A DNA stretch of 64,000 nucleotides from Taklimakanibacter sp049323275 (GTDB lineage Bacteria > Pseudomonadota > Alphaproteobacteria > Rhizobiales > Aestuariivirgaceae): contig JBMOOM010000015.1 in NCBI GenBank assembly GCA_049323275.1, positions 1-64,000 on the forward strand, written 5' to 3'. The notes under the pieces were generated by a model that saw nothing but the letters and a program-made list of their open reading frames with translations, was not told where the DNA came from and ran no database searches. Within the stretch, counting starts at the first letter, position 1, and every line of letters begins with the position of its first letter. Of the stretch, positions 24,203 through 31,721 are shown in pieces. Position numbers and translations under genes: made by a program.

Positions 24203-24535
24203 ATGGAACAGGAAATCATCACGCCCAAGGCTCCGCCCGCGCCCGGTTCGCATACGATGGGCATTTTTCACAGCTTCCTGTCGGCGGCAGGGGTAGTGCT
24301 CCTGTCGGTGACCAAGCTCGGGGCGGCCTTCGCCGCCATCATCTGGGCGCTGTCGCGGCTCCTGGGCCTGCCGGACGTCGTCATGTACGGCCTGATGGTG
24401 CTGGGCCTCTTTCCGGTCATCTGGTCGACCATCTGGATCGCTGGGCGCGCCTGGCATGTCGAGCAGCTGCTCGAGACCGGCCGCGACGTCGACCGTCCGG
24501 TGTTCCAGGCCTTCTACTACTGGAAGAAGCGCTGA
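24203..24535 (+). CDS. two-helix inner-membrane protein of unknown function
   Basis: A 110-residue protein beginning MEQEIITPKAPPAPGSH at ATG 24203. Two hydrophobic helices follow (about 26-48 and 52-75, the second VVMYGLMVLGLFPVIWSTIWIAGRAW), then a charged C-terminus ending FYYWKKR. No family recognised. It sits 37 bases after the antiporter gene and its stop overlaps the likely CTG start of the HIT gene, so the three probably form an operon. Confidence 0.7.
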   Translation: MEQEIITPKAPPAPGSHTMGIFHSFLSAAGVVLLSVTKLGAAFAAIIWALSRLLGLPDVVMYGLMVLGLFPVIWSTIWIAGRAWHVEQLLETGRDVDRPVFQAFYYWKKR

Positions 24536-24969
24536 CCTTCTCCCTTTCGCCGCGCCTCGAGGCCGACAGCGTGTTCGTGACGGACTGGCCGCTCTGCCAA
24601 GTGCGGCTGATGGACGATCAGCGCTTTCCCTGGCTCATCCTGGTGCCGCGCCTGCCTGAGCTCGAGGAATGGAGCGCGCTCACGCGCGCGGACGCGCATC
24701 AGCTTTCGGACGAGATCGCGCGGGCAGGCGAGGGACTGACGCAGCTTTTCAAGCCGGCCAAGATCAATGTCGGCGCGCTCGGCAATATCGTGCGCCAGAT
24801 GCATGTGCATGTCATCGCCCGTTTCGAGACGGACGCCGCCTGGCCGGGTCCGGTCTGGGGGCAGGGCGCGCGCCTTCCCTATGAACCGGCGGCGCGGGCG
24901 CGGCTGTGCGGCGAGTTGCTTGAGCGCTTCACCAGGAATCGGCCGCATAAGGATGGAAGCGCCGGTTGA
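24532..24969 (+). CDS. HIT domain protein (probable CTG start)
   Basis: A 145-residue histidine-triad protein. WPLCQVRLMDDQRFPWLILVPRLPELEEWSAL and NIVRQMHVHVIARFETDAAWPGPVWG give the HIT fold with the MHVHVI version of the HxHxH motif; family members hydrolyse nucleotide phosphoramides or dinucleotides. Sequence similarity to the family begins at TFSLSPRLEADSV, upstream of the first GTG (24571). In frame, the only start-like codon is CTG 24532, which overlaps the previous stop as CTGA and has GGAAG before it. The last 14 residues (RFTRNRPHKDGSAG) do not look conserved, and a decayed copy of its tail lies at 25390. Confidence 0.83.
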   Translation: MTFSLSPRLEADSVFVTDWPLCQVRLMDDQRFPWLILVPRLPELEEWSALTRADAHQLSDEIARAGEGLTQLFKPAKINVGALGNIVRQMHVHVIARFETDAAWPGPVWGQGARLPYEPAARARLCGELLERFTRNRPHKDGSAG

Positions 24970-25345
24970 GTTCATCGCCGGTTTGAATTCCTGCCGCGGC
25001 TCGCCGGCTTCGGAGCCGGAACCATCTTCGTTCACCGTGCCGCGCAAGATCGCGCGACGTGGTCTTGATGGAATACAGGGTAGAAAGAGCGAAAACCCGA
25101 GAAAGCACCATTCCAGATCGGGACTTTGGCGCGCTTCGACCAAATTCCAAGGACCTTTGGCGACGCGAGGGGCGACCGAACAGGGAACGGAATCCGGACC
25201 CGAAGACTCCCCTAATGGGCGCCCCCCTATCACCGAAATTCGCTGGCCCGGACCTCCGATGATACGCTTTTCGTCGACACCCTTGGGCCGGATGAGGAAT
25301 GGGAGGGAGCACCGCTGGTGTGAGGTCATGTCGGCCCTCGGCGAT

Positions 25346-25377
25346 CGCTGGATATTTCGTGAGACCATCCCTGTCAT
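25346..25377. repeat. 32-bp direct repeat, left copy
   Basis: This segment (CGCTGGATATTTCGTGAGAC to CCTGTCAT) matches 39686-39717 in 30 of 32 bases and in the same orientation. At the right copy it is the ribosome site and first codons of a secreted-protein gene on the minus strand; here the corresponding ATG is ACG, so this is a dead remnant. The pair brackets the accessory region. The gap 24970-25641 otherwise holds only this repeat, the HIT remnant and the putative regulatory octamers. Confidence 0.6.
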
Positions 25378-25389
25378 TTCCGGTCCGGT

Positions 25390-25479
25390 CTAGGGCAGGG
25401 CACACGCCTTCCCTATGAGGCCGCAGCGCGCGAGCGCCTATGCGACGAACTCGAGGTGCGATTGGACCCAAGGGCGTAA
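25390..25479 (+). pseudogene. remnant of a HIT-protein gene 3' end
   Basis: One frame reads LGQGTRLPYEAAARERLCDE and continues to a stop at 25477-25479; it aligns with WGQGARLPYEPAARARLCGE near the end of the intact HIT gene 500 bases upstream. DNA identity is high over GGGCAGGGC..CGCCTTCCCTATGA. No start or remaining domain is present. It is either the end of a deleted paralogue or the original end of the HIT gene separated by an insertion. Confidence 0.6.
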
Positions 25480-25506
25480 CCGTTCAATGGTCCGTGGAAT
25501 TTCATT

Positions 25507-25581
25507 CATAACGCTGTTTCTGACGCGTGCCTAACGCAGGGGAAGAGGTCCGAGGTCGTGGGCCAAGCGCAGTCCTAACGC
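25507..25581. promoter_or_regulatory. CCTAACGC direct-repeat sites upstream of the RTX gene
   Basis: CCTAACGC occurs at 25530-25537 and 25574-25581, with a one-mismatch copy (CATAACGC) at 25507-25514. Start-to-start spacings are 23 and 44 bases, about two and four helical turns. The same octamer in the opposite orientation lies before the BTAD regulator gene. The last site ends 60 bases before the RTX start codon. Binding by the nearby regulator is inference. Confidence 0.45.
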
Positions 25582-25641
25582 GCGATGTTCTATGACTCCC
25601 TCCAAGAGCTCTATGAGCGTAACCGAGCAAAAGGACCTGTC

Positions 25642-28600
25642 ATGGCTAATTTCGTAGTCACTGTTCTCGCCGACGAGAATGACGGCAACATTTCGGCCAA
25701 CGATTTGTCGCTGCGAGAAGCCATCGCGATGGCCAATGCCGATCCGGATGCGGATACCATCACTTTCGCGGCGGCGCTTGGCGGCAAGACCATTGTCCTC
25801 AGCGACGAACTGGCGCTCACCAGTGATGTCACGATCGACGGGGACATCACTGGTGACGACAGAGCGGATGTGACGATCTCCGGCGACAACGCCCATCGCA
25901 TCTTCAATGTAACCGGATCGTCCACCGACATAACGCTCACCAGCCTCAGGCTCACCGGCGGCATGAGTTCGGGCGACGGCGGGGCCATTTTCGCTTCCGA
26001 TGCCGGCACGCTCGACATTCTCAATTCGACCATCGGGTACAGCGGCGCCGCAGGCAATGGCGGCGGCATCGCCGTCGATCAGACCGACGTGACGATCACC
26101 AATTCGCTTGTGGAATACAATTACACCACAGGGGAGGGAGGCGGCATCTACGCCAAAGACAGCAATGTCGCGATTACCAACTCGACCATCGGCGTCAATG
26201 ACGCATTCGGCAAGGGCGGCGGTATCAGCGCCTGGAACTCGACTCTCGTCCTGCAAAGCGCCACGATCGCTGAAAATCTCGCCGGTGCGGGCGGCACCAA
26301 CACGGACGAGGGCGGCGGCATTTACCAGGAATCCGGAGGATCGATCACCGCCACCAATACGGTCATCGGCAACAACTATTCGGGACTGATTTCATTCGAG
26401 CCCGACTTCGTTCCCGCTGCCAACAACGACGTGCGCGGGACGATCGATGGCGCGACCAACAGTGCGTTCAGCACCAATGTCGCGCTTGGCGCCGGCTCCA
26501 CGAACAATCTGGTAAATATCGGCGATGTCGCCCTGGTCGCAGTGTACGACAATAATGGGGCCGTGGTGGCCTTCGCCCCGGGTTCCGGCAGTATCCTGAT
26601 CGATGCCGGCAGCGCCGCGCTGCTCCCTGCCGATATTCACGACCTCGACCAGGACGGAAACACAAGCGAGGCCCTGCCGATCGATGCTCGGGGAGCGTAT
26701 CGCGTCCTCGGTTCGGGAGTCGATATCGGCGCCGGGGAGTTCTATCCCGTGGTGCCGACAGATCTCTTCACCGCCCTCGACGGGCTGCCCCTGAGGGATG
26801 CGGCCGGCAATGCGGCGACGGCCGACTCACTTTTCAATGGCGATGCTGAAACCGTGGTCTTCGTGATCAAAGATACGCTGACTCCGGGCGGTGAATTGAC
26901 GTCGCTCGCGCTGGCGGAAATCGCGCAAGCCAATGAGCTCGCCACAGCGGCAAGCGCCGCCGGGCGCACATTGGATGTGCGCATCGTCGTTCTTGACGGT
27001 TATTCCGAGCCGCTCGACGGGGTTTCACCGCTGGTCGGCGTCTTCCATGTCGACAATGCCGAGCCGTCGGCATACGAGGCGCGGGACGTCCTCGTGGCCT
27101 CGTTCCTACCGCCCTTCGAGTTCTCCGGATGGCCGATGGGAGCATTTGCGTTCCACCGCCCGCCAGCAACGGATGCGATAGACCTCGTCAAAGCGCTGGA
27201 CTTCGGCGCTTACATGGCTGGAAATGTCGAATACACGACCCTGGATGAGCCGCTCGAAACCGCGCTGAATGCCAGCGGCAGCCCGGCTGTCGACCTCGCC
27301 CCGCACTTGACCTCTTCACCCAACGCCACGACAAGCCTCGGGCAATTCGACGAAGTCGGCGAATTCGTGCCGGACCTCGTCTTCACCGACCAGAACGGAA
27401 ATGCCCAGTCGCTGCTGAGCTATGGCGACAATCTGGTGGTCATGTCCGTCTGCACGGTCTGGTGCGGGCCTTGCCAGTACTACTCCCAGAACATGGAAAG
27501 CCTCTCGGCCGCGCTGGGAAGCGACTTCAGCTTTCTCGAGGTGCTGGTCGAGAATGCGAGCAGCGGGATGGCCACAACAACGGATGCGCTGAAATGGCAT
27601 AACAAATTCGATCTCACATCGTCCGTCATAACGACCAATGGTGACGTCGACGTCCTGATGGATTTTGTGCGGGGCACGCAGACTCCCGCTTTTCCGGATT
27701 ACATCGTCATCAATGGGGCCACCGGCGAAATCATCTCCCGCTGGCAGGGAGTCCAGATCGACCCGGCCTATTTCGAGGCTATCGCGCATGACTATTATTC
27801 GCGCTTCGCCGCGATGGATTTCGGCGGCACGAAAGGCGCCGATACGTTTACCGGCGGCAAGGGCTTCGACACCATCCATGGCCTTGCCGGAAATGACACC
27901 CTGTCGGGCCTCCATGGCGACGATCTCATCGATGGGGGCAAGGGAAATGACACGATCAACGGCGACAACGGCAACGATACGCTGATCGGGGGAGAGGGCG
28001 GCGACAAGATCGATGGGGGCGATGGCAATGACATGATCGTCGGCGGTGACGGCGGGGACAGACTGGATGGCGGCAATGGCACTCACGACACGCTCTCTTA
28101 TGCCGGCTCACAGAAAGCGGTAACCGTGAATCTGGCCACCGATACGGTCAAGGGCGGCGATGCCACCGGCGACAAAATCGCCAATTTCGAGAATGTCATC
28201 GGAACCGATCAAGGCGACAGCCTGACCGGCAATGATGCGGCCAACACGCTGACGGGCGGCAAAGGAAATGACACGCTCAGAGGGGGCAGCGGCGATGACC
28301 GGCTGATCGGCGGCGCCGGCATCGATACGCTGGACGGCGAGGCGGGATCCGACACATTCGTGCTGACGCCGGTCTTTGCCGACCGCGATATCATCCAGAA
28401 TTTCGAGGCCGGCGACAGGCTCGAGGTCTCCGCATCTTTGTTCGGCGGCGGTCTCACCGCCGGGTCGCTCGATGCCTCACAATTCCTGTCCAACAGCACC
28501 GGTCTGGCGGGCGATGCCGATGACCGGTTCATCTTCAATTTCGCCTCGCACGAATTGTTCTATGACGCGAATGGCAATCTCGCCGGTGGCAGCCGGCTGG

Positions 28601-28662
28601 TCGCCACCTTCACCGGCGCGATACCCGCGCTCGCGGCGACAGACTTCGACATCCTGGCCTAG
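25642..28662 (+). CDS. type I-secreted RTX protein with beta-helix and thioredoxin-like domains
   Basis: A 1006-residue protein; ATG 25642 is chosen because AAGGA lies six bases upstream. There is no signal peptide. Order of parts: residues 1-45, a CSLREA-like start (ANDLSLREAIAMANA); about 45-367, a right-handed beta-helix-like region ending RGAYRVLGSGVDIGAGEF; 370-565, an unrecognised region; about 568-725, a thioredoxin/TlpA-like domain with SVCTVWCGPCQYY (C604, C608, C611) and a cis-proline segment TPAFPDYIVI; 728-912, RTX calcium-binding repeats; then a C-terminal secretion region ending ATDFDILA. The only three cysteines are those of the active site. The next two genes encode its exporter. 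Function is probably an extracellular or surface redox protein; unproven. Confidence 0.9.
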   Translation: MANFVVTVLADENDGNISANDLSLREAIAMANADPDADTITFAAALGGKTIVLSDELALTSDVTIDGDITGDDRADVTISGDNAHRIFNVTGSSTDITLTSLRLTGGMSSGDGGAIFASDAGTLDILNSTIGYSGAAGNGGGIAVDQTDVTITNSLVEYNYTTGEGGGIYAKDSNVAITNSTIGVNDAFGKGGGISAWNSTLVLQSATIAENLAGAGGTNTDEGGGIYQESGGSITATNTVIGNNYSGLISFEPDFVPAANNDVRGTIDGATNSAFSTNVALGAGSTNNLVNIGDVALVAVYDNNGAVVAFAPGSGSILIDAGSAALLPADIHDLDQDGNTSEALPIDARGAYRVLGSGVDIGAGEFYPVVPTDLFTALDGLPLRDAAGNAATADSLFNGDAETVVFVIKDTLTPGGELTSLALAEIAQANELATAASAAGRTLDVRIVVLDGYSEPLDGVSPLVGVFHVDNAEPSAYEARDVLVASFLPPFEFSGWPMGAFAFHRPPATDAIDLVKALDFGAYMAGNVEYTTLDEPLETALNASGSPAVDLAPHLTSSPNATTSLGQFDEVGEFVPDLVFTDQNGNAQSLLSYGDNLVVMSVCTVWCGPCQYYSQNMESLSAALGSDFSFLEVLVENASSGMATTTDALKWHNKFDLTSSVITTNGDVDVLMDFVRGTQTPAFPDYIVINGATGEIISRWQGVQIDPAYFEAIAHDYYSRFAAMDFGGTKGADTFTGGKGFDTIHGLAGNDTLSGLHGDDLIDGGKGNDTINGDNGNDTLIGGEGGDKIDGGDGNDMIVGGDGGDRLDGGNGTHDTLSYAGSQKAVTVNLATDTVKGGDATGDKIANFENVIGTDQGDSLTGNDAANTLTGGKGNDTLRGGSGDDRLIGGAGIDTLDGEAGSDTFVLTPVFADRDIIQNFEAGDRLEVSASLFGGGLTAGSLDASQFLSNSTGLAGDADDRFIFNFASHELFYDANGNLAGGSRLVATFTGAIPALAATDFDILA
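27823..28366 (+). repeat. RTX nonapeptide repeats within the secreted protein
   Basis: About a dozen GGxGxDxUx units are visible in two blocks (GLAGNDTLSGLHGDDLIDGG and on through GGDGGDRLDGG; then GGKGNDTLRGGSGDDRLIGG), separated by a HDTLSYAGSQKAVTVNL spacer. They bind calcium and fold after export through a type I secretion channel. Confidence 0.9.
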
Positions 28663-28665
28663 CGC

Positions 28666-30405
28666 GTGATCAGGAAAAGTTCCACGGTCTCCGAACTGTC
28701 TGTGGCGCTGGCGACGTGCCGATCCGTGTTCCTGTCGCTGGTTGTGTTCAGCATGTTCGCCAATTTGCTGATGCTCACCGGGCCGCTTTTCATGCTGCAG
28801 GTCTATGACCGGGTCCTGACCAGCGGCAGCGTTTCCACCCTGGTGGCGCTGGCGCTGCTGGCCGCCGCTCTTTACGCGTTTTACGGCTTTCTCGAGTTCG
28901 TCCGCTCGCGGCTTCTCGTCAGGATCGGGCGGATCGTCGATGAAACGCTGCGCATGCGCGTGTTCGACGCGGTCGCCATGCGGGCGCTCAGCGGCGGAAC
29001 GGGCGCGCGTAGCGAGGCGCTCGGCGACCTTCAGGCGATCCGGCAATATCTGCAAGGCAGCGGGCCCCTCGCGTTTCTCGACATGCCGTGGGCGCCGGTC
29101 TATCTGGCGGTCATCTTCCTGATGCACAATCTGCTCGGCTATATGGCGGTTCTCGCGGCCGTCCTGCTGACGGTGATCGCCATTCTCACCGAGCGCACGA
29201 CCCGCCGGCACGCCATCGTGACTCACCGCGCGCTCATGCAGGCGAATGCGTTGGCCGATCAATGCCGCGGCAATATCGAAGCGGCAACGATCCTCGGCAT
29301 GGTCGGCCGCCTGCGTCAGCGCTGGGCCGGCGCCCAGGATGAGGCGCTCGAAAGCCACATGCTGGCCAGTGATCGCGGGGGTCTGCTGGCGAGCCTGTCG
29401 CGTACGCTGCGTCTGGTGTTCCAGTCGGCCGTCCTCGGGCTCGGCGCCTATCTCGCGATCCGCCGGGAGGTCTCGCCGGGCGTGATGATCGCCGCCAGCA
29501 TCATCATGTCGCGGGCACTGGCGCCGATCGAGATGGCGGTCGGCCAATGGCCGCAATTCCAGGGCTTCGTGCGGTCGTGGCGCCGGTTGGGTGCCTTCCT
29601 CGCCGATACGCCGGCGCGCAGGCCGCGCATGGGCCTGCCGCAACCGACCGGCCGGCTGACGGTGGACAATCTGACCGCCTATGCCGCCGGCACGGAGATG
29701 CCTCTGATCGGAGGTGTGTCGTTCGCGCTCGAGCGCGGCGATGGGCTGGGCATCATCGGCCCGACCGGGGCCGGCAAATCGACCCTGGCAAAGGCATTGG
29801 TGGGGGCCTGGCCCCTGATGCGCGGTACGGTCAGACTGGACGGCGCGACGCCGGATCAGTGGGATGCCGACGTGCTTGGAAGGTCGATCGGCTATCTGTC
29901 GCAGGAGGGGGAGTTGTTCGACGGCACGGTGGCGGAGAATATCTCGCGCTTTGCCCTCATGCCCGATCCGCAAGCCGTTGTGGCGGCAGCCCAACAGGCG
30001 GATATCCACGAGCTCGTCCTGCAGATGCCGGACGGCTACAATACGGTCATCGGCCAAGGGGGGCGCCGGCTCTCGGCCGGCCAATGCCAACGCCTTGGAC
30101 TTGCCCGGGCGCTCTATGGCAGTCCGGTCCTCCTGGTGCTCGATGAGCCCAATGCCAATCTCGACGCGGATGGCGAGGTGGCCCTGGTCAAGGCGATCGC
30201 CGCGGTCCGTGCGCGCGGCGGCACCGTCATCGTCATTGCGCACCGGCCGAGCGCCATCGCCTCGCTGGACAGGCTGATGGTGCTCAGGGAAGGACGGGTA
30301 TTCGCCTTTGGCCATAAGGATGACGTGCTTGCTAAAGTGCTGGCGCGCCCTGTCGATGGCTCCGGCCGGCCCGGCGGCCTGACCGTCGTCGAGGCGAGGG
30401 GATGA
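28666..30405 (+). CDS. type I secretion ABC transporter, permease-ATPase
   Basis: A 579-residue half-transporter starting at GTG 28666, three bases after the RTX stop. Residues 20-310 hold about six membrane helices (FANLLMLTGPLFMLQVYDRVLTSGS is the family hallmark of PrtD-type exporters). The ATPase has Walker A GPTGAGKST (from about 365), signature LSAGQCQRLGLARAL (about 469) and Walker B LLVLDEPNANLD. There is no N-terminal C39 peptidase-like domain, which fits an RTX protein without a leader. The stop overlaps the next gene by four bases. A TolC-type outer-membrane partner is not in the window. Confidence 0.94.
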   Translation: MIRKSSTVSELSVALATCRSVFLSLVVFSMFANLLMLTGPLFMLQVYDRVLTSGSVSTLVALALLAAALYAFYGFLEFVRSRLLVRIGRIVDETLRMRVFDAVAMRALSGGTGARSEALGDLQAIRQYLQGSGPLAFLDMPWAPVYLAVIFLMHNLLGYMAVLAAVLLTVIAILTERTTRRHAIVTHRALMQANALADQCRGNIEAATILGMVGRLRQRWAGAQDEALESHMLASDRGGLLASLSRTLRLVFQSAVLGLGAYLAIRREVSPGVMIAASIIMSRALAPIEMAVGQWPQFQGFVRSWRRLGAFLADTPARRPRMGLPQPTGRLTVDNLTAYAAGTEMPLIGGVSFALERGDGLGIIGPTGAGKSTLAKALVGAWPLMRGTVRLDGATPDQWDADVLGRSIGYLSQEGELFDGTVAENISRFALMPDPQAVVAAAQQADIHELVLQMPDGYNTVIGQGGRRLSAGQCQRLGLARALYGSPVLLVLDEPNANLDADGEVALVKAIAAVRARGGTVIVIAHRPSAIASLDRLMVLREGRVFAFGHKDDVLAKVLARPVDGSGRPGGLTVVEARG

Positions 30406-31703
30406 CGTCCTCACCCACCATCAAGACCTTGCACCGCTACCAACTGGCGGGCTTTGCAGGCCTGGGCTTGCTGATCGGCGCCATGGGCGCGTGGTCGGCG
30501 CTGGCCTCGATCCAGGGTGCGGTGATCGCGCCGGGGACCACGGTCGTGGAGACTTATCTCAAGCGAATTCAGCATCGCGACGGCGGCATCGTCGCCGACA
30601 TCGCGGTCAAGGACGGGGACCGGGTCGAGGCTGGACAAGTCCTGGTGAAGCTCGACGAAACGGATACGCGCGCCGAGTTGTCGATCCTGCAGGCCACCCT
30701 CGATGAAATGGATGCAAAGCGGGCCCGCCTCATCGCCGAGCGCGATGATCAGGCGGAAATCCAGTTTCCCGCGACCTTGCATGCCAGAGCCTCCGAGCCG
30801 CGAATAGCGGAGCTCCTGAGCGGGCAGCGGAAATTGCTGAGTGTGCAGAAGGCGGCGCTCGATGGGCGCATCGAGCAACTGACCGAGCGCATCGGCCAAC
30901 TCGGGCAGGAAATCGAGGGGCTCAAGGCGCAATATAACGCGAAAGGAGAGCAGACGGCGCTCGTGCGCGAGGAGCTCACCAATCTCCAGAAGCTCCTGAA
31001 GCAGGGGCTGGTCGAGGCGAGCCGGGTGTTCGCGCTCGATCGCGAACGGGCGCGGCTGGAGGGCGAAGAGGGGGAACTCGTTGCCAAGATCGCCGCCGCC
31101 AAGGGACGGATCAGCGAAACCAAGCTGCAGATCATCCAGATAACGGATGATGCGCGGACCCGCTCGCTCAGCGATTTACGCGAAGCGGAAGCCAAGATCG
31201 CCGAGACCAACGAGCGGCTGATCGCGGCCAAAGCCAAGCTGGCGCGCATGGAGATCCGTGCGCCGCGCGCCGGCGTCGTGCATCAGCTCAGTGTGCACAC
31301 GATCGGCGGCGTGATCGCTCCCGGCGCGGACATCATGGCGATCGTTCCCGAACTCGATGAGCTGGTGATCGATACCCAGGTGCGTCCGGAGGATATCGAT
31401 CAGGTCGATCTCGGGCAGACGGCGCAAGTGCGCTTCCCCGCATTCGATCAGCGCACGACACCCGAGGTCAATGGCGAGGTCGTACGAGTGGCGGCCGATC
31501 TGACACGCATATCGGCAGATTCGCTGCCATTCTACGCCGTGCGTATCCGGCTCGGATCTGAGCAGATCAAGCTGCTCGGCGTCCACAAACTCAAAGTCGG
31601 AATGCCTGCCGAGGCGTTCATCCGGACCAGAGAGCGCACCCCCCTCAGCTATTTCCTGCAGCCCCTCACCGACCAAATCGCCCATACGTTCCGCGAAGGG
31701 TAA
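30402..31703 (+). CDS. HlyD-family membrane fusion protein of type I secretion
   Basis: A 433-residue PrtE/HlyD-type adaptor. One N-terminal membrane helix (LAGFAGLGLLIGAMGAWSAL) is followed by a lipoyl-like half motif (VAPGTTVVETYLKRIQHRDGGIVADIAVKDGDRVEAGQVLVKLD), a long coiled coil (about 95-275, rich in Glu/Arg/Leu), the second half (RAPRAGVVHQLSVHTIGGVIAPG), and a beta-barrel region. It links the ABC exporter to an outer-membrane channel. ATGA overlap with the exporter gene. It ends 18 bases before the stop of the convergent receiver-transporter gene. Confidence 0.93.
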   Translation: MTSSPTIKTLHRYQLAGFAGLGLLIGAMGAWSALASIQGAVIAPGTTVVETYLKRIQHRDGGIVADIAVKDGDRVEAGQVLVKLDETDTRAELSILQATLDEMDAKRARLIAERDDQAEIQFPATLHARASEPRIAELLSGQRKLLSVQKAALDGRIEQLTERIGQLGQEIEGLKAQYNAKGEQTALVREELTNLQKLLKQGLVEASRVFALDRERARLEGEEGELVAKIAAAKGRISETKLQIIQITDDARTRSLSDLREAEAKIAETNERLIAAKAKLARMEIRAPRAGVVHQLSVHTIGGVIAPGADIMAIVPELDELVIDTQVRPEDIDQVDLGQTAQVRFPAFDQRTTPEVNGEVVRVAADLTRISADSLPFYAVRIRLGSEQIKLLGVHKLKVGMPAEAFIRTRERTPLSYFLQPLTDQIAHTFREG

Positions 31704-31721
31704 GCCCCGAGAAAGACACAT

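Noticed and set aside
22348..24264. 638-codon open frame on the minus strand opposite the antiporter gene
   Set aside because: Composition is Asp/His/Arg/Gln-rich as expected from the reverse frame of a GC-rich transporter gene; the plus-strand protein has full family motifs.
24517..25471. Two long minus-strand frames in the gap after the HIT gene
   Set aside because: They lack motifs and ribosome sites; a TKYPAIAEG stretch is explained by the 32-bp repeat remnant.
25585..25641. ATG 25585 as start of the RTX gene
   Set aside because: No ribosome site precedes it; ATG 25642 has AAGGA at good spacing and the usual MANFVVTVLAD start.
27823..28366. Regular repeats that could suggest a CRISPR array
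   Set aside because: The period is 27 bases, in frame, and codes for RTX nonapeptides; there are no unique spacers.
28477..30414. 645-codon minus-strand frame opposite the ABC exporter
   Set aside because: No domain, biased residues, and fully covered by a recognised transporter gene.
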